Below are positions 1 to 12,835 of a DNA stretch of 64,000 nucleotides, one piece after another (position 1 is the stretch's first letter; each line of letters opens with the position of its first letter). A program made the position numbers and the translations under genes. Source of the DNA: Euryodendron excelsum (taxonomy: Eukaryota; Streptophyta; Magnoliopsida; Ericales; Pentaphylacaceae). The notes below the pieces were generated by a model. The model made no database searches, was not told the DNA's origin, and saw only the letters and a program-made list of their open reading frames with translations. The stretch spans positions 31,644,001 through 31,708,000 of the forward strand of contig CM065394.1 of assembly GCA_033060915.1 (NCBI GenBank), written 5' to 3'.

Positions 1-106
1 GGATTAGAGTTCAAAAGAGCTGGCCTGGGCTCGAATGTGTTGTGATGTTCGAAACTGGATCGGGTCAGACCAAAATTGTTGAGCGAGCAAAAATGGAGTG
101 CTTACA
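1..106 (-). mobile_element. 5' end of a minus-strand long LTR, cut by window edge
   Basis: Read on the minus strand, position 106 starts TGTAAGCACTCCATTTTTGC, which matches the start of the long LTRs elsewhere in the window (TGTAAGAACCCCATTTTTGC at 31205, TGTAAACACCCCATTTTTGA at 54687). Only about 106 bases lie inside the window, so I cannot tell whether it is a solo LTR or one end of a full element. The sequence after 106 does not continue the LTR. Confidence 0.65.
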
Positions 107-599
107 ATATCCATTCCTAGACTATGTTCTAGATCATAATCAGAAGAAATCGTTTTCGAAAATATCCAAGAGCAGGAAAACAAATCTTGGCCCAAGATCT
201 TTAAATCTTAGAAAAATATATGACTATCTTGAATCTCTACCTACATCCTATTTACCTTCTCAATCCATACCAAGAACTAATTTAGCTACTGAAAAACATT
301 GTAAATCTTGCAAGAATTGAAATAAAATTGACAGAAATAAAAGAATGCATTAATAATAATAAACTTGAGTCCTAGAACATTCACAAGAATTGAGAACAAT
401 GAATTAAAATCCAAGAATCAAAGCAATAATCTAAGAAATAGGGTTCTTGAAATGTAAGAACATAAGGAAAAAAAAAAACTCCCTGAACAATTCTCTCTCC
501 TATTCTAATCTCTCTCTAACTCTAACTAACTCCCCTCTAATTTTAGGACTCCTCCTTTACTCCAAAGATTGAGATTCGGGTTGATCCAAAAGTCAAGCC

Positions 600-705
600 T
601 CTATCAGGCCGTTTGCAAGGCGTCCGGACGGGCAATTCACAGAAAGGGCATCTGGACAGGCCAAGATGGGCGTCCAGACGACTAGTGACCAATCCATTTT
701 TCTTT
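600..705. repeat. cluster of short palindromes (CGTCCGGACG type)
   Basis: Within about 100 bases there is a perfect palindrome CGTCCGGACG, a degenerate copy (ATCTGGACAG) and a near-palindrome CGTCCAGACG. The composition is GC-rich in an otherwise AT-rich region. It resembles the palindrome clusters in the Athila spacers and in the solo LTR further right, so it may be a remnant of a related retroelement. No TATA box or reading frame is recognisable beside it. Confidence 0.4.
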
Positions 706-1710
706 AATTTCTGCTGACTTTTCCCAATGTCTTTTCATTCCTTTTAAGTCCAAAAACCTACAAAAGTTAATATAACATTATTAGCATCAATATTACATTA
801 AAATAACACTTAATAACTAATACAAGGGCTAAACAAAGGTAATTTAGGGCTGTAAAACTACATTTTTAAGGTGCAATCAATAGGCTTTACCAAATATAAA
901 TTCATATAAAAGGAATAAATTAAAAAATTATATTATTAAACCAATCAAAGTGCAAAAGTAAAAAAATTAAGTTTCTAAACCAATCAAAATGCAACATGTG
1001 TTAAAAAAAGTCAAAATTTTGTTAAAATTGGATTAAGATTTTGAAGAGTAGAGATCTCCATACATTCTGCTATAATATATAGTATAAATAAATTTGTGTC
1101 TCGATGCACTCTCCAAGAAAAAAAAAATCAAGTTGATGTCATCTATTATTCGTAATGAGATAGTGTTTGGTTTTTTGATGTACTGTAGTTTTTGGTTTTC
1201 TGATGTATTGTTATTCTTTGCATTCTAGTTTAGAAATCAATTCTAATTAGGTTATAAGAAAAGATCAGCTGCAGAACAAAAAAAAACATGTAAAAATGGA
1301 AACAAATCGTGTAAGACAAGTTATGAAATCGTACCAGATTTTGAATTGGCTGTATGTTCGTCCTTCTTGGCCTTGTTTTGACTTGATCAATTTACCTGTA
1401 TTGTTCAGTTTACCATCATCTTAAGGGAAGTGCAGTCGCAGGTTTATCTATATGTGCAGTTGCTCCAGAGCTAGCTTTGAATAATAGAGTGGATCTCTAA
1501 TAAAGAATTGAAATGTACAGTAGATAAAATCATAAAACCAGTAGTAACCTGGAAGTTAGACTGAAATTTCTTTTTTTTTTTTTTTAAAATAGAACCCCTG
1601 TGATATGGTTAACTCAAGCTTCTCTCTTTTTTGGGCATCTTGTGAATGCTTGACATTTCTGTAACATTTTCTAAACGCGTTGTACAGATTTCCCACCCCC
1701 AAAACAGTAC

Positions 1711-1788
1711 TGCTCTTTGATATATTTTTCTTTGATTTCTTAAACTATGCGGTGCTGCTCTTTGATATATTTTTCTTTGATTTCTTAA
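1711..1788. repeat. two-copy tandem repeat, period 45
   Basis: A 33-base stretch beginning TGCTCTTTGATATA occurs at 1711-1743 and again, identical, at 1756-1788. The identity of both copies suggests a recent local duplication or gene conversion. The 76-aa minus-strand frame across it shows the same repeated peptide and does not look like a protein. Confidence 0.8.
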
Positions 1789-3364
1789 GTTTTCAGTTGA
1801 AATGCCATGTAATTTACAGATTGGATAATTAAACGTCATAGGACAACACTTCTAACATACAGCACCCCACACCTAGAAATTTTTTAAATATTAAAAAATT
1901 TGTGCATCCAGGCCATTGGGGCCGAAGGAAAACATGTTGGACACTGGTGGTTTTCAACGTTTTGTCGTTGCAATAGATCTGGACTTTGATTGACGATGTA
2001 TTTGAATTGGTCAGATCATAGTTGCCGGAAAATTTATTTGTAACGGGTATACGTAGGCAATGAGTACGAAATTCATTTAAAAATTTTAGAAAAAGATTAG
2101 AGAAATATTTTGAAAACTCTTAAAAAACAATTATGATACATTTAGAATATTTTACAAAACTCTTGAGAAACTAAAAAGAAATCCTGCGGAAACTTGAATT
2201 ATTAATTTTTATAAATTTTTTCCTCTTAAGTTCTAACTAAATATTTATGTAATTATTCATGTAGATTTTCACTAAATTTTTCAAAAATTTCCACTAAGTT
2301 TTCTGAAAGTCTCCCTTAAGTACTGGGAAAACTTTTAAAAAGATTTCTATTAAGTTTTCCAATCGTTTCTTTTTTATTGTTTCTTTCAATATTTTTTTAG
2401 CTGCGTTTTCCGTTTTTATTTCTCCTAGCATTTTCTTCATCTGCTTTCTATTTTGATAATTATGGGTCAAATTGATTTTTTTGTGTGGTGCAGAAGACGA
2501 GCTAACTCCTCCTGTGTGCATTGGCTAGCAATACCTGTGTGCCGGAGGAGCCGTTCAGGCTTCTCCAACTTAATCTTCTGTAGCTTTCTCGATTTGTGCA
2601 GTGTCCATGGCCAAAATAAAAAATACAAAACATGAAGGATGAGAAAGCACTGAAAACACAAATAAGATATCCAATCAAAGTGTAATTTATACAACTAAAA
2701 CTTCATCTTTCAGAACTGTATATAAGAAACAACCTTCTCATTTTTTATTGGAAACAAATTTGGCAATGACTACAACAAACTTCAGATTTCATCAACACAC
2801 AATTATACATAGCAGGTTACTAAAGCATTCACAGTGCTTTCAATACATACCAGATTGGAGAAAAAGGGGGGAAAAAAAGTTGGAATGAGAAAAAGAATCA
2901 GATGGCTCCCTAAATTAAGTTCAGTTGGTCCAAATTTAGTGGCATCATCAATCAATTAAAAAACCACAAATGACCTTCCTAATAACTTAACCCAAATCTT
3001 TTCATTGCCCAAACTTCTGTACCAAATACCATCCAAAAAAAAAAAAAATTCCTGTACCAGACAATATTAAATGTGTCGACTCCCTCCAACTGATTTTGGT
3101 AATGGCTTTTCTGATAATCTACCCCCTCAAAAGAAGAAAAATTCAAGTTCATTATTTTCAAAGCTTAGTAGTGCTAATTCAAAAATTATTCACTACTCCT
3201 AAAATATCACGTGACCTTTTTTACTAGATATACTCGTGAGTCCTCCTCTATTAGTAGAGCCGAATCTATACTATATATTATAGCAATAGGTTAGGAGATC
3301 TTTGAATATGAAAGTTTCAATCATTTTTTCTCTAAATTTTTATTTTTTAAAAATATAAAATACA

Positions 3365-3835
3365 TGTGTTATGTTGTTATTAGTTTCCCTTAATTTATTT
3401 ATTCTAAGTTTCATAAATGCTATTCATTGATAGTTATAGTAACATCTTCAAATTTCTTTAATTATAATGCTCCTAAAGAAATCTTGCTTAATCATAAGTA
3501 AGATTTTAAATTTCTAAAATAGAAAGAACGTGTATTATTAAATTATTAGCACTTTGTTATATACAAACTACATGTATGAAAATATCATTGGTTATTTTTA
3601 ACTTTTTCTTATTTCTTCTTAATTTTATAAAATTCATCTATTGATAGTTATGGTGAGAATTTTAAATTCTTTAATTATAATGCTCCTAAAGAAACCTTTC
3701 TCAATCATAAATTATATTTTAAAATTTTAAAATATAAAGAATATGTATCATTAAATTATTAGTACTTTATCATATACAAGATAAATGTGTCAAAGTATCA
3801 TTAGTTCTTTCTATTTATTTTTTATTTTTTCTAAA
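3365..3835. repeat. internal tandem duplication in the Helitron (~220 bp units)
   Basis: Two diverged units share the same order of phrases: TTGATAGTTATGGTGA or its variant, then TTTAATTATAATGCTCCTAA, then a TTAAATTATTAG segment, then CATGT or AATGTGTC. They lie at about 3365-3600 and 3600-3835. Divergence is moderate, so the duplication is not recent. Confidence 0.6.
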
Positions 3836-3990
3836 TTTTATAAATTCAATCCATCTGTCTATCTATATCAATACTATAGATGTTATAGCAATATGTTGTC
3901 ATTCAACTCTTAATTCAATTTTGACACATTTTAATTTTTTGTACTATTCGAATAATTTTAAATTAACTTTAAAACTCTCACTAGTTGAAT

Positions 3991-4016
3991 GATATATATA
4001 TATATATATATATATA
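3991..4016. repeat. (TA)n microsatellite
   Basis: About 13 uninterrupted TA units lie inside the putative Helitron. A second (TA)n of similar length lies at about 7040-7060. Confidence 0.95.
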
Positions 4017-4810
4017 ATAGATGGATCTATAATTAATAAAGTCTATCAATTAATATCATAGTTTCCTAAAATCTAGATCAAATTCAAACTATTATGTGTT
4101 TTTTAAACTCACTCCCTTAAAATTTTTAAAAACTGTACACCCATTGTTGTGCAATTGTAGCATATTATAGTAGTTGGTTGTTTGGTCTTTGAGTTCAAAA
4201 TCCTATTTTATTTTTTTAGAGTTGTAAATTTAGAAAAAAAATGAACTAGGTCTCTCAACTAATCACTAGCCTTTTTATATAAATCTTTATTACAGTTTTT
4301 ATATGGACCCTAATTAAATATAGTATGTGTAACATCCTATAGTATATGTAACACCTTGCTTTCTCTTTTCTATCATATTTAATATCCTATGTCAAATATT
4401 TAATTAAAACCCTAATTATTTATGATTGGGTCTAAAGGAACAAATCTATTAATAGCTTTTTTAGAAAAAAAAATCCAAATTCAACCAATTCAAATATTTC
4501 TATTAATATTCTTTTGTAAAAATTAAGTTGAACACTTCAATTTTTGTCTATTAATAATTTTTTTTGGCAATAAATTAATTTAAAATGACAAGTACTTTCC
4601 ATTTTGGACGAGAAAAGCTTATTTTTTAAGTTTGTGGCCTAATATAGTGGTCTTGATCATATACCAATATATTCACTATGTTTATAAATTATATACAAGA
4701 TATTGAATATAAAAATAATTTATGTAAAAAAAACATTCTTAAAACATTTTTATTCTTTTTTTCTTATTACCGTATATGACCCGCCGTGCATAACATGAGT
4801 TTAGTGCTAG

Positions 4811-7800
4811 TAACAATATACAATAGTGCAATTTAAGGGCAATGTGTCTGGCAGAACAAGACCGCATGGTACTCTAAGAGTAGCAAATCAATCAAAGATT
4901 CAGAATCAATTGCTACCATCTCAACCCATACCTATTGTCATATGTCACCTTGGTCAAGTAGCAAGCGATAATAGACCTTAATAAGGCACGTAGAATTAGA
5001 TAAATATGAATTCTGAAATCTAACCTTAAGTTCCTCCTAAAATCTAGCTGTTAGATTACGAATTACGGAAGAATTCAAATTCCTATAGCTATAGCCACCA
5101 CTGTAGGGGAAGAGAAAGGAAAGTGTTATTTATAAGTGGAAGGGAAGGGAAGGAAAGGGAAGGAAAGAGGGGTATTGCTTCTCTTGTTTGGTTAACCAAG
5201 GGAGAAGAGAGAGTCACTATCCATTTTTTTATTTGATTTGATAATAATTAATAAAAAGAAATGTATAATACATTTTTACTAAAATTCTTAATTTTTTTTT
5301 TTTTGGCTATAAACAAATATGTATAATTAGTATTTAAAATAAAGTGATAACAAGTATTTCACTTGCCCCTGTTTCCTTCCAAGGACGGGGGGAGAATAAA
5401 ATACTTAAAATGTAAACCCTCTTCCTTCACAATCCCTCCATCTAGTTCACCTTCCCTTCTTGAAAATTATCTAACTAAAATGTTAACTAATTTTTTCCTT
5501 GCCAAATCTTTGACTTCTCCCTCAATCCCTTCGGGGGTCTACTTGCCTATTTTTGAAAGATAGGGTCCGGCTGTTCATAAGCCAAACCTCAGGGGACTAA
5601 GTGAATTAACCCAAAAAAAATAAAGTTATCACACTTTTGCGGACCATTGCCGTGCGTATACGATTCTCTGCTACAGGCTCTGGAGTGTTTCGTATGCTGC
5701 TGGGACAGAGCCGCAGAGCTATCAATAGGAAACCCTACAATACAGACGAATTTTTAGGGTTTTGGGTCCCCAATCCACAAGTACAATTTGAACTTTGACG
5801 GGTTCATGGTGGGGACTATTTAAATCGTCAGTTGAGATATCAAGGTCAGTCCCTCTCTCTCTCTCTCCCTCTATATATATATATACATATGCACACATAA
5901 TTATAAGCAGTTTATAATCTTTGCGAACATGAAGCACTCAATTGGCATTTGTTTAAGATAGTTGTTAATTGAATACCATGTGTGCTTATTTCATGGAAGC
6001 AATTGTTCGAGTTGTCCAGCTATTAATTTATTTAAAATTTCAAAATGACTTGTGAAATTATGCATATATGTATATGTATGTCAGTAAGTACTATGTACAT
6101 GTGTGGGTATGCATGCAGAATTTCATGTACATTGTATATGATGCTTGTGCAATGAGAACATTTGGAAGAGATTTTGTATCTTAAAGTATAGAAATTTAAT
6201 CTGGATTTGGGTCCAATTTTGTGTAGTTGATTCATCGACGTAACATGTTGAAGCTTGGAAAGACCATATAAGGAGTTCTTCTTTTCTACTTCTGATTTAA
6301 ATTAAAGGAAATTCCTCGAATTGCAGACTTCAATAAGCATACCCTTTGCCATTGCTGATTTGACTTTTTGCTTCAGCTTTTGTTCTTTTGTTGGGACCAT
6401 AATGCCCTCTTTTTTTTTTTTTTCTTTTTTTTTTTAACTGTAGCCTTGTGAAATACATCCAAATAATGGAGTGTTCCTACGACCCATTGAAATAAAATTT
6501 TAAGTTGCTATGAACTCTTACAGAAACAACTATTAATGGATTTGGTTGATATCCTAAAAGTGATACCTAGCATGTATAGTTTAAGCATCATGTACTTATT
6601 AGTTTGAATGGTGGATCTAAGCTTCTAAAGTGGCCCCATTCTAGTTAATGAATTTCTTCCTCCTTGTTGCCATGTAAACTACCAATCAGCCATCCAATTT
6701 CACAAAACAGGAAATTCACTGAAAATATATAAAAGTTCAGTAATAATGGAGGAAACTCACTCTGAGCTAATTTGCTCATCTGTAATACTTGCCTATTTCG
6801 ATCTGCAAACCCATAAAAACAAATAGGTTAGATGAGGGTATGAATAAGTTAGAAGAGGGAGAATCGGAATCTAGTTGACAATTTGGACATAGGAGATAGG
6901 ATATGTCTTGGACATGAGCATAAGGGTATTCTCTCTTGGAGAAATAAATACTGTCAAAATTTTCCTATCTGTGTGGCTGCACAACTGTATGAAGGTGTTC
7001 TTGTTAGTTGGGCGTAGCGGTTTCACATTAAAATACATTTATATATATATATATATATATGCACAACTACAGAAATGTGATTTAGAAACTTTTCCTGGCA
7101 GAAGTGTCTTTTCTAGTCTACTGTTTACTATTTTTGTTGTTCATATTTATTTATTTTTGTATATCCTCGTATTCCTTCACTTGCCAAGGTTTTTTCTACT
7201 TATGTGGAACCAATATTATTTCATAGTTACCAATACGGAAAACTAAAGTGGGGAAAGATTCCGCTACTGAAAACATGAAACATAGCTTAAAAGTATCATG
7301 GGAAACGGGAGACACTAGGGGATAATTAAAAACGATATCTATTTATGAGAACAATTATTAAGAACCTTAAAGAGTAGCAATATAAAGTATTAGAGTACAT
7401 ACATGATCAATTAAAATACTAATGTTACTCAATAGCTATTGAAATTTATTATTAAAAAATAAGAAGTACGAAAAATACTAGAAAGTAAGAAAAATGCATT
7501 TTCTAGGGAGTTTCCACAGTATATTTTAAGAGTTCCAACAAAGTTCCTTTAAATTATGTTAATAGTTTCCGAAAATTTTTGGAAATATTTTCTTGAAGTT
7601 TCCTTTCAAATGTGATGTGAGTTTCGTCATTGTCTCAAAAGGGAGTTTCCTCTCCCACTAAGAGTTTCCTGGTAACTATGATCTATTCTCTAGTTTGTGA
7701 GATCATCCTTTGCAGGAAAGCTATACATAAGAACGTGTTGAGCCATGAAAAATCATCCACCGCTTATATTTGTGAAAATGAACTCAATACCTTGCCAAAA

Positions 7801-7925
7801 AAAGGTATATCTTAATAATTTTTGGAGTTTCTCCGGTTGGAGCTTGGTGGTCGGTCTCGTTTCCATTGGCTTATGGTTGATATTAGCTTAGTGATAGCCC
7901 TTAGATTTGTAAGTTAATACCATCT
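4811..7925. other. intergenic DNA with a possible fold-back element
   Basis: No conserved gene is visible. At about 5100-5190 the plus strand is rich in GGGAAGG repeats, and at about 5400-5470 it is rich in CCTTCC-type sequence, a layout expected of a degenerate fold-back element, though I could not define its ends. A short open stretch around 5650-5800 has codon-like composition but no recognised family. The rest is AT-rich with a (CT)n near 5852-5873. Confidence 0.4.
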
Positions 7926-8410
7926 TAGAAGCACGAATACAGATACGTGTACCGATACAGACATGGATATAGACATGTGACATAGCATTTTCATTAAAAT
8001 AGGATACAAATAACGTGTGGATACAGCATAAAAATATATTTTATTTTCTATGTATATAAATGTAAAATCTATAAACTACCAAAAGTAAGATAAAAACAAC
8101 GAAATAAGTTCGCAATTATAATACAACAACTAGCAAGTTAATAATTTAAAAAATTGAATTTAGGTGTTTTATGTTTTGGTATTCGAAAGTTTTAAAATTT
8201 GTAAATTTGACTCTATTTAATGCTTTTAACAATAACTCAACCTCGCCGTGTCCCAAAACATGTCAATTAAGTGACATGCGTGTCCGCTGTAAAAATATCA
8301 ATAAAAATGCTGGACAAACCAATTGGCATGTCCGACGTGTTCCTGTGTGTCCAAGGAGTACGTGTCTGACACGCAAACGACATCCAAATTGAAGTGTCTT
8401 TGCTTCCTAG
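7926..8410. mobile_element. putative MITE (non-autonomous DNA transposon)
   Basis: The segment starts TAGAAGCACGAATACAGATA and its other end, read in reverse, starts TAGGAAGCAAAGACACTT, giving short imperfect inverted termini. Both flanks carry the ACACG/GTGTCC-rich sequence seen in a common class of plant MITEs whose ends read like GAAGCACGGACACG. The centre is AT-rich with no coding capacity. The target duplication is not clear, so the exact ends are uncertain. Confidence 0.4.
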
Positions 8411-9770
8411 GGTATCATTGATTAGATTCTTGGATAAGCTGAACACATTGTAACAAATCATCTCTACCTGCATACATAGCGTCCTCCAAGCCATATTTTT
8501 GCGAATTGTGAAATAAGTGCATCGTAACTGGGAGCTCTACGCCAATGAGTGATAAACAACCCTAGGATTCGGATGTATGGCGTACTACTCAATTATATGG
8601 TTGTTTGGTCTTTTTGATTTTTGAAATTGTAGGTGCTTTGACTAGTCTTCGTTTTACTTTGTTCTATATTAGGTCAAGGAGTTTTCTATTTCTATCCAGT
8701 TAGAATTCTGACTAAAAAATACAGTTTGTGTCCCATATGAAAATGTATGTCCAAACTCCTTTAGGAGCAGGGAGCCGAGGGCCAACATGTACTTTTTTGT
8801 TTGTTATCTTAGCTACATTACTATTTTTTTAAGATTACAGGTGGGTTAGAATGTACTTTTGTGAACTAATTTAAATGCATGTGCTAGTCCTTTAGTTGAC
8901 ATTATCTGTAGCATTACCAACTAATCAGGAATATAAAAAACAACTGATGACAAGGACTTGAAAATTGCAAAAAGTCTGACCAGCGTAAGTTTTTTCCTTC
9001 CTGTGTGCAAAAACAAAAAATGAAGAAACTAGCTTGTTTAGAAGCTTACGGCTTGAAATTTGAAGTGATATCTAATATCCATGCCAGGAGCCTGGCTTCT
9101 ATTTTCATGGTTGTTGGTTTGATTTCTATGGTTTAACCTAGTAGGATGCTTCTTTTGAATTGTTGTTACGACAATAACTTTATGTGATGTCTCACAACTA
9201 GGACCAAATGAACTTCCTTGTCAAGGCCAATTGTGGTTATCCAGGCTCATACTTTTCTGAGAATGCAAAGATGACGTCAGCTACAAGTTTCTGTTTCTTT
9301 ATATTTGTCACATGGGCACAATTCAGCAATATGTTCGTGAATTGGCTTCTTACAATTAGCTGATTCTCCTGCAACTATGAAGGAACTACTCCATCACAGT
9401 GTTTAAACACATTATAATTTTATTTTAAATCTTTTGCATAATCACCTACTGAATGGCAAAACAAAGTTGATGGTTGAAACCATTCTTTTCAAGCAGACCT
9501 AAAATTATAGTTAAATTTCCAATGTGACTGGAAGGAAAAAGAAGCACATGGTGTGTAACTATTACCAAGAAACTCAAGACATATGCTAGTAATCTATATT
9601 GTGTAACTATTACAAAGAAGCTCAAGATATAAACTAGTAATCTCTTTTCTGCTACAAGAGCTGAAAGTCTAAATTGCTTTACCATAGACTATACGAATAT
9701 GAAAGCTGACAAACTAAAGACTAATTTGAAAAGTTCCACCGATTGGAAGGTCTTAATGTGATGCTCTTTT
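8411..9770. other. intergenic DNA downstream of the Ca2+-ATPase locus
   Basis: No gene is visible. It would hold the 3' untranslated region of the minus-strand ATPase. A two-copy tandem repeat with a 48-bp period (about 9553-9645, starting GTGTAACTATTAC in each unit) is the only clear structure. Confidence 0.5.
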
Positions 9771-12700
9771 TCAGGAGGTAAAAGCTGTATGCCTTGAGAA
9801 GTTGACAAACCATTTGTTAGAAACTGGAATGCATTTGACTAGCCAACCAATCGGCCAGGACACTGCTGCAATTCCAATACATGCCGCCCACTGCCCCCAG
9901 TTCAGCCTCTCAGTATCAGCGAATTTCTTGAGGAACTCCACCATGACCACTTGGAGAACTATTGTGATTCTAATTATCCCAAGAAACAGTTTGTTCTTCG
10001 TTATCCCCTTGAATATGTTCCTCTCCTCTAGCTTCCTTGCATTAAACTCATTGAAGACTTGGCAGAGAACGAAACAAGTGAAAATGAGGGTGTCTTTAAC
10101 CTTTTCATTCACACCAAAGATAGACGCTCCCTTAAATTGAAGTGCCAACAAAACAGTCACCTGGTAAAGGGCCTGAGCAGCAAGGTTTCTCCACATCACA
10201 GTGGATATCAGAGGCTTAAATCGACCCACAGGTGGTTTTGTCATCAAAATGTCAGTAGGTTGCTCAGTGGCCAAGGCTAAAGCCCCCAAGGTGTCCATAA
10301 TGAGGTTTACCCACAGTAGCTGGACTGCAGTTAGTGGAACTTCACCAGAGTAAACTGCAGAGACCAAGTTGATGACCAGTGCAGCAACATTGACTGTGAG
10401 TTGAAACTGGATGAATTTTTGGATATTGTTGTATACGCACCTTCCCCACCTCAAGACGGTCACCACAGAGTTGAAATTGTCATCCAAGATGACTATATCT
10501 GAGCTCTCCTTTGCCACTTCTGTTCCTTGAATCCCCATTGAAAGCCCGATATCTGCTTCTTTTAGTGCAGGTGCATCATTGGTTCCATCGCCTGTGACTG
10601 CTACCACATGGCCTTTCTGCTTCAAGCACTGTACCATCAGAAGCTTGTCAAATGGGGATGACCTGGCCATGACCCTGATGGTATCCACCTTTTCCATTCG
10701 CTCTTGATCTGAGAAGTTTCTGAAGCTTTCTCCCTCCACTACTGCTCCACTGTTCAAATCGTCAGTAAGATTGAGAATCCCACATTCAGTTGCTATAGCT
10801 TTTGCAGTGAACAGATTATCACCAGTGATCATTTTGATATTTACTCCGGCATGTCTGCAAGATTCTACCGCTGTTTTGACACCTGGTCAACATGGGTCTT
10901 TTAAACCCACTAGCCCTAATAAGGTCAGTCCAGTTTCTTCAAACCTTTGGTGATTCCTTCCATTCTCTTCTGTGACTATGTTGTGGGCAAAGGCGATGCA
11001 TCGCAAACTCTTAGCTGCCATATATTTAATAATTGTACTAAACTCTGTTCTATCTCGGTCGTCCATGGCTATAGTTGTCCCGCTTCTGTCATGATAGGTT
11101 GAACACATTGTAAGTAGCATTTCAGCAGCTCCCTTCCAATGTGTTTGAACTGTTTCCTGCTGATGCTCCTTAGGACAACTCCACTTTGTTTCTTCTCAGA
11201 ACTGAAAGCTTTGACGTGTAGAATGTCAAACTGTTCATTCAGTTGATCGATATCTATACCCAAATCACACAAAGCCCAAGAGAGCAGTGCTTTCTCAGTT
11301 GGGCTACCAGAAATCTCAGGAATTGATGATGACAGCGGTCTATAAACACCACCAGTTGTGTTGAGACCGACCCCTTGTTGTAGCAATTCAAGAACATTGG
11401 GTGCTATATTCTGTTCTGTTTTATCCTTCATTGCTTCTTTTCCAAGCCAAAACTCAGTGACTTGCATCTCGTTTAGTGTCAGAGTGCCAGTTTTGTCTGT
11501 GCAGATAGTTGTGACCGAGCCCATTGTCTCACATGCAGAGAGTTTCCGAACCATGGCATGGTCAGCCATCATGTGCTTCATAGAGTATGCCAGAGTAAGA
11601 GTGACAGCCAAAGGCAATCCTTCTGGTATGGCCACCACCACAATTGTGACTGCTGCAGCAATGATACGGACAACAGCATTCATCACGTCATTGACCTTAG
11701 TTTTGCTGCCATTGAATTCACTGTTCCCCAAGTCAGTTTTTGTATTTCCTGTGAAATACCGGAACAGCAGAACCCCAAGGACGATGAAAGCAACTATCAA
11801 ACCAACCTTGCCAATGCGAGAAGTCAGTTTGTTCAGTCGAGCTTGTAATGGGGTCTGCTCATTCAAGTCGCAGCTAATGAAGCTCATCATCTCGCCACAC
11901 GCAGTGTTCATGTCTACGGAAGTGACAAGCATGCGACCATAGCCGTCTGTCACCTTTGTGCCAGAGAAAAGAAAGGGATTCTTGCTGTCGTTGATCTCAA
12001 CATGGTCGCTTTCACCTGTCATGCTAGACTCATCCACCTTCAGTGAGTGACCATCCAAGAACAACCCATCTGCCGGTATCTGATCGCCAATCTTCATGCA
12101 CACAATGTCACCCACTACAACATCAAAGATTGATCCATGTTGTCGGCGCCCATCTCTAACAACTTCCACTCTTATGTCGCTACTCTCTTTTGAAAGCTTC
12201 TCGAACTGTCTGCTCTGCCTGAAGTTACTGACTGCAGAGACGGCTACAACTAGAATGATGGCGAGGACTATACTCCCTCCATCATACCACCCTTCTTTCA
12301 GGCCGCACTGTTTGATCCCAAAACCAAGAGAGAGAATAGCACATACCAAGAGTATGATTATGATGGTATCGTTGCAGGCTTCAAGAACAAAACTGAGAAA
12401 ACTTTTTGCTGGCGGCTTCTGGTACCTGTTGGAACCAAAAATATCCTTTCGGTGCATGAGATCAACATCATTGCCCTTGATTCCACCCCTTTCATCTGTT
12501 TCAAGAATCGCAGCCACAGCTTTCGCTCCTCCAAATTGATGAAGTCGTTCCAAGTTCTTCTCCCTGACCATGTCACTGAGTGTCTTCTGGTTAACATTCA
12601 GAGAGAGCAAGCGATCTTTGGGCTCAGGCTGGATATCAATGGCCAGATAGGATGGGGAGCGCATGACTCCAGTGAGGAGCCGTGTGTTATTGACAACAAC

Positions 12701-12835
12701 TTTCTTGGCCAAAGAGAGAAGATAGTGGGAGATGCTGATGGCTGCAAGAGCCAACCGCCAACGCTGGTAGGGCTTGACGGGGCGATATTTGACGAGAGCC
12801 ATGGCGGCAGTATCATCAGAATCAGAAGACTGCAT
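9771..12835 (-). pseudogene. P-type IIB Ca2+-ATPase (ACA12/13-like), one frameshift and one stop
   Basis: Plant autoinhibited Ca2+-ATPases export Ca2+ from the cytosol and are released from inhibition by calmodulin binding to their N-terminus. Read from the ATG at 12835, the frame shows a basic/aromatic N-terminal segment (YQRWRLALAA, about residue 23), the actuator motif TGES (273-276), the membrane motif PEGL (404-407), the phosphorylated Asp447 in CTDKTGTLTLNE, and the hinge TGDGTNDAPALKEAD (about 745-760). The C-terminal membrane helices end in a short tail. Full length is about 1021 residues without introns, as in Arabidopsis ACA12/ACA13. Two lesions break it. A net one-base loss lies near 11150-11165, just before the HWKGAAEM segment. 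An in-frame TGA lies at 10886-10888, where the family has CGA (Arg) in DPCRPGVK. All catalytic motifs are intact, so decay is recent or the lesions are sequence errors. Confidence 0.93.

Larger units (their letters stand above)
107..3264. other. AT-rich intergenic DNA, no gene seen
   Basis: I see no conserved reading frame. The stretch contains a palindrome-rich patch (about 600-705), a short perfect tandem repeat (1711-1788) and several poly-A or poly-T runs. A splice-acceptor-like pyrimidine tract ending in GTGCAG lies just before position 2495, but no convincing exon follows. The 107-870 part resembles decayed retroelement DNA, without proof. Confidence 0.5.
3265..4810 (+). mobile_element. 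probable non-autonomous Helitron
   Basis: The left end begins TCTATACTATATATTATAGC directly after an A. The right end finishes with TTTAGTGCTAG followed by T, preceded by a GC-richer segment (ACCCGCCGTGCATAACATGA) that can fold as a degenerate version of the usual plant Helitron end hairpin (CCCGTGCAT...GCACGGG). A TC start, CTAG end and insertion between A and T are the family signature. The 1546-bp interior is AT-rich, encodes no Rep/helicase, and contains a roughly 220-bp internal duplication. A second start-like sequence near 3865 raises the possibility of two nested ends. Confidence 0.5.

Noticed and set aside
2454..2635. Possible terminal exon after a pyrimidine tract and GTGCAG acceptor
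   Set aside because: All three frames downstream give short, low-information peptides, and no upstream exon or donor could be matched.
5650..5800. Short coding-like stretch (possible frame with LLGQSRRAINRKPYNTDEF)
   Set aside because: Only about 50 codons, no recognised family, no clear splice sites and no continuation; kept as intergenic.
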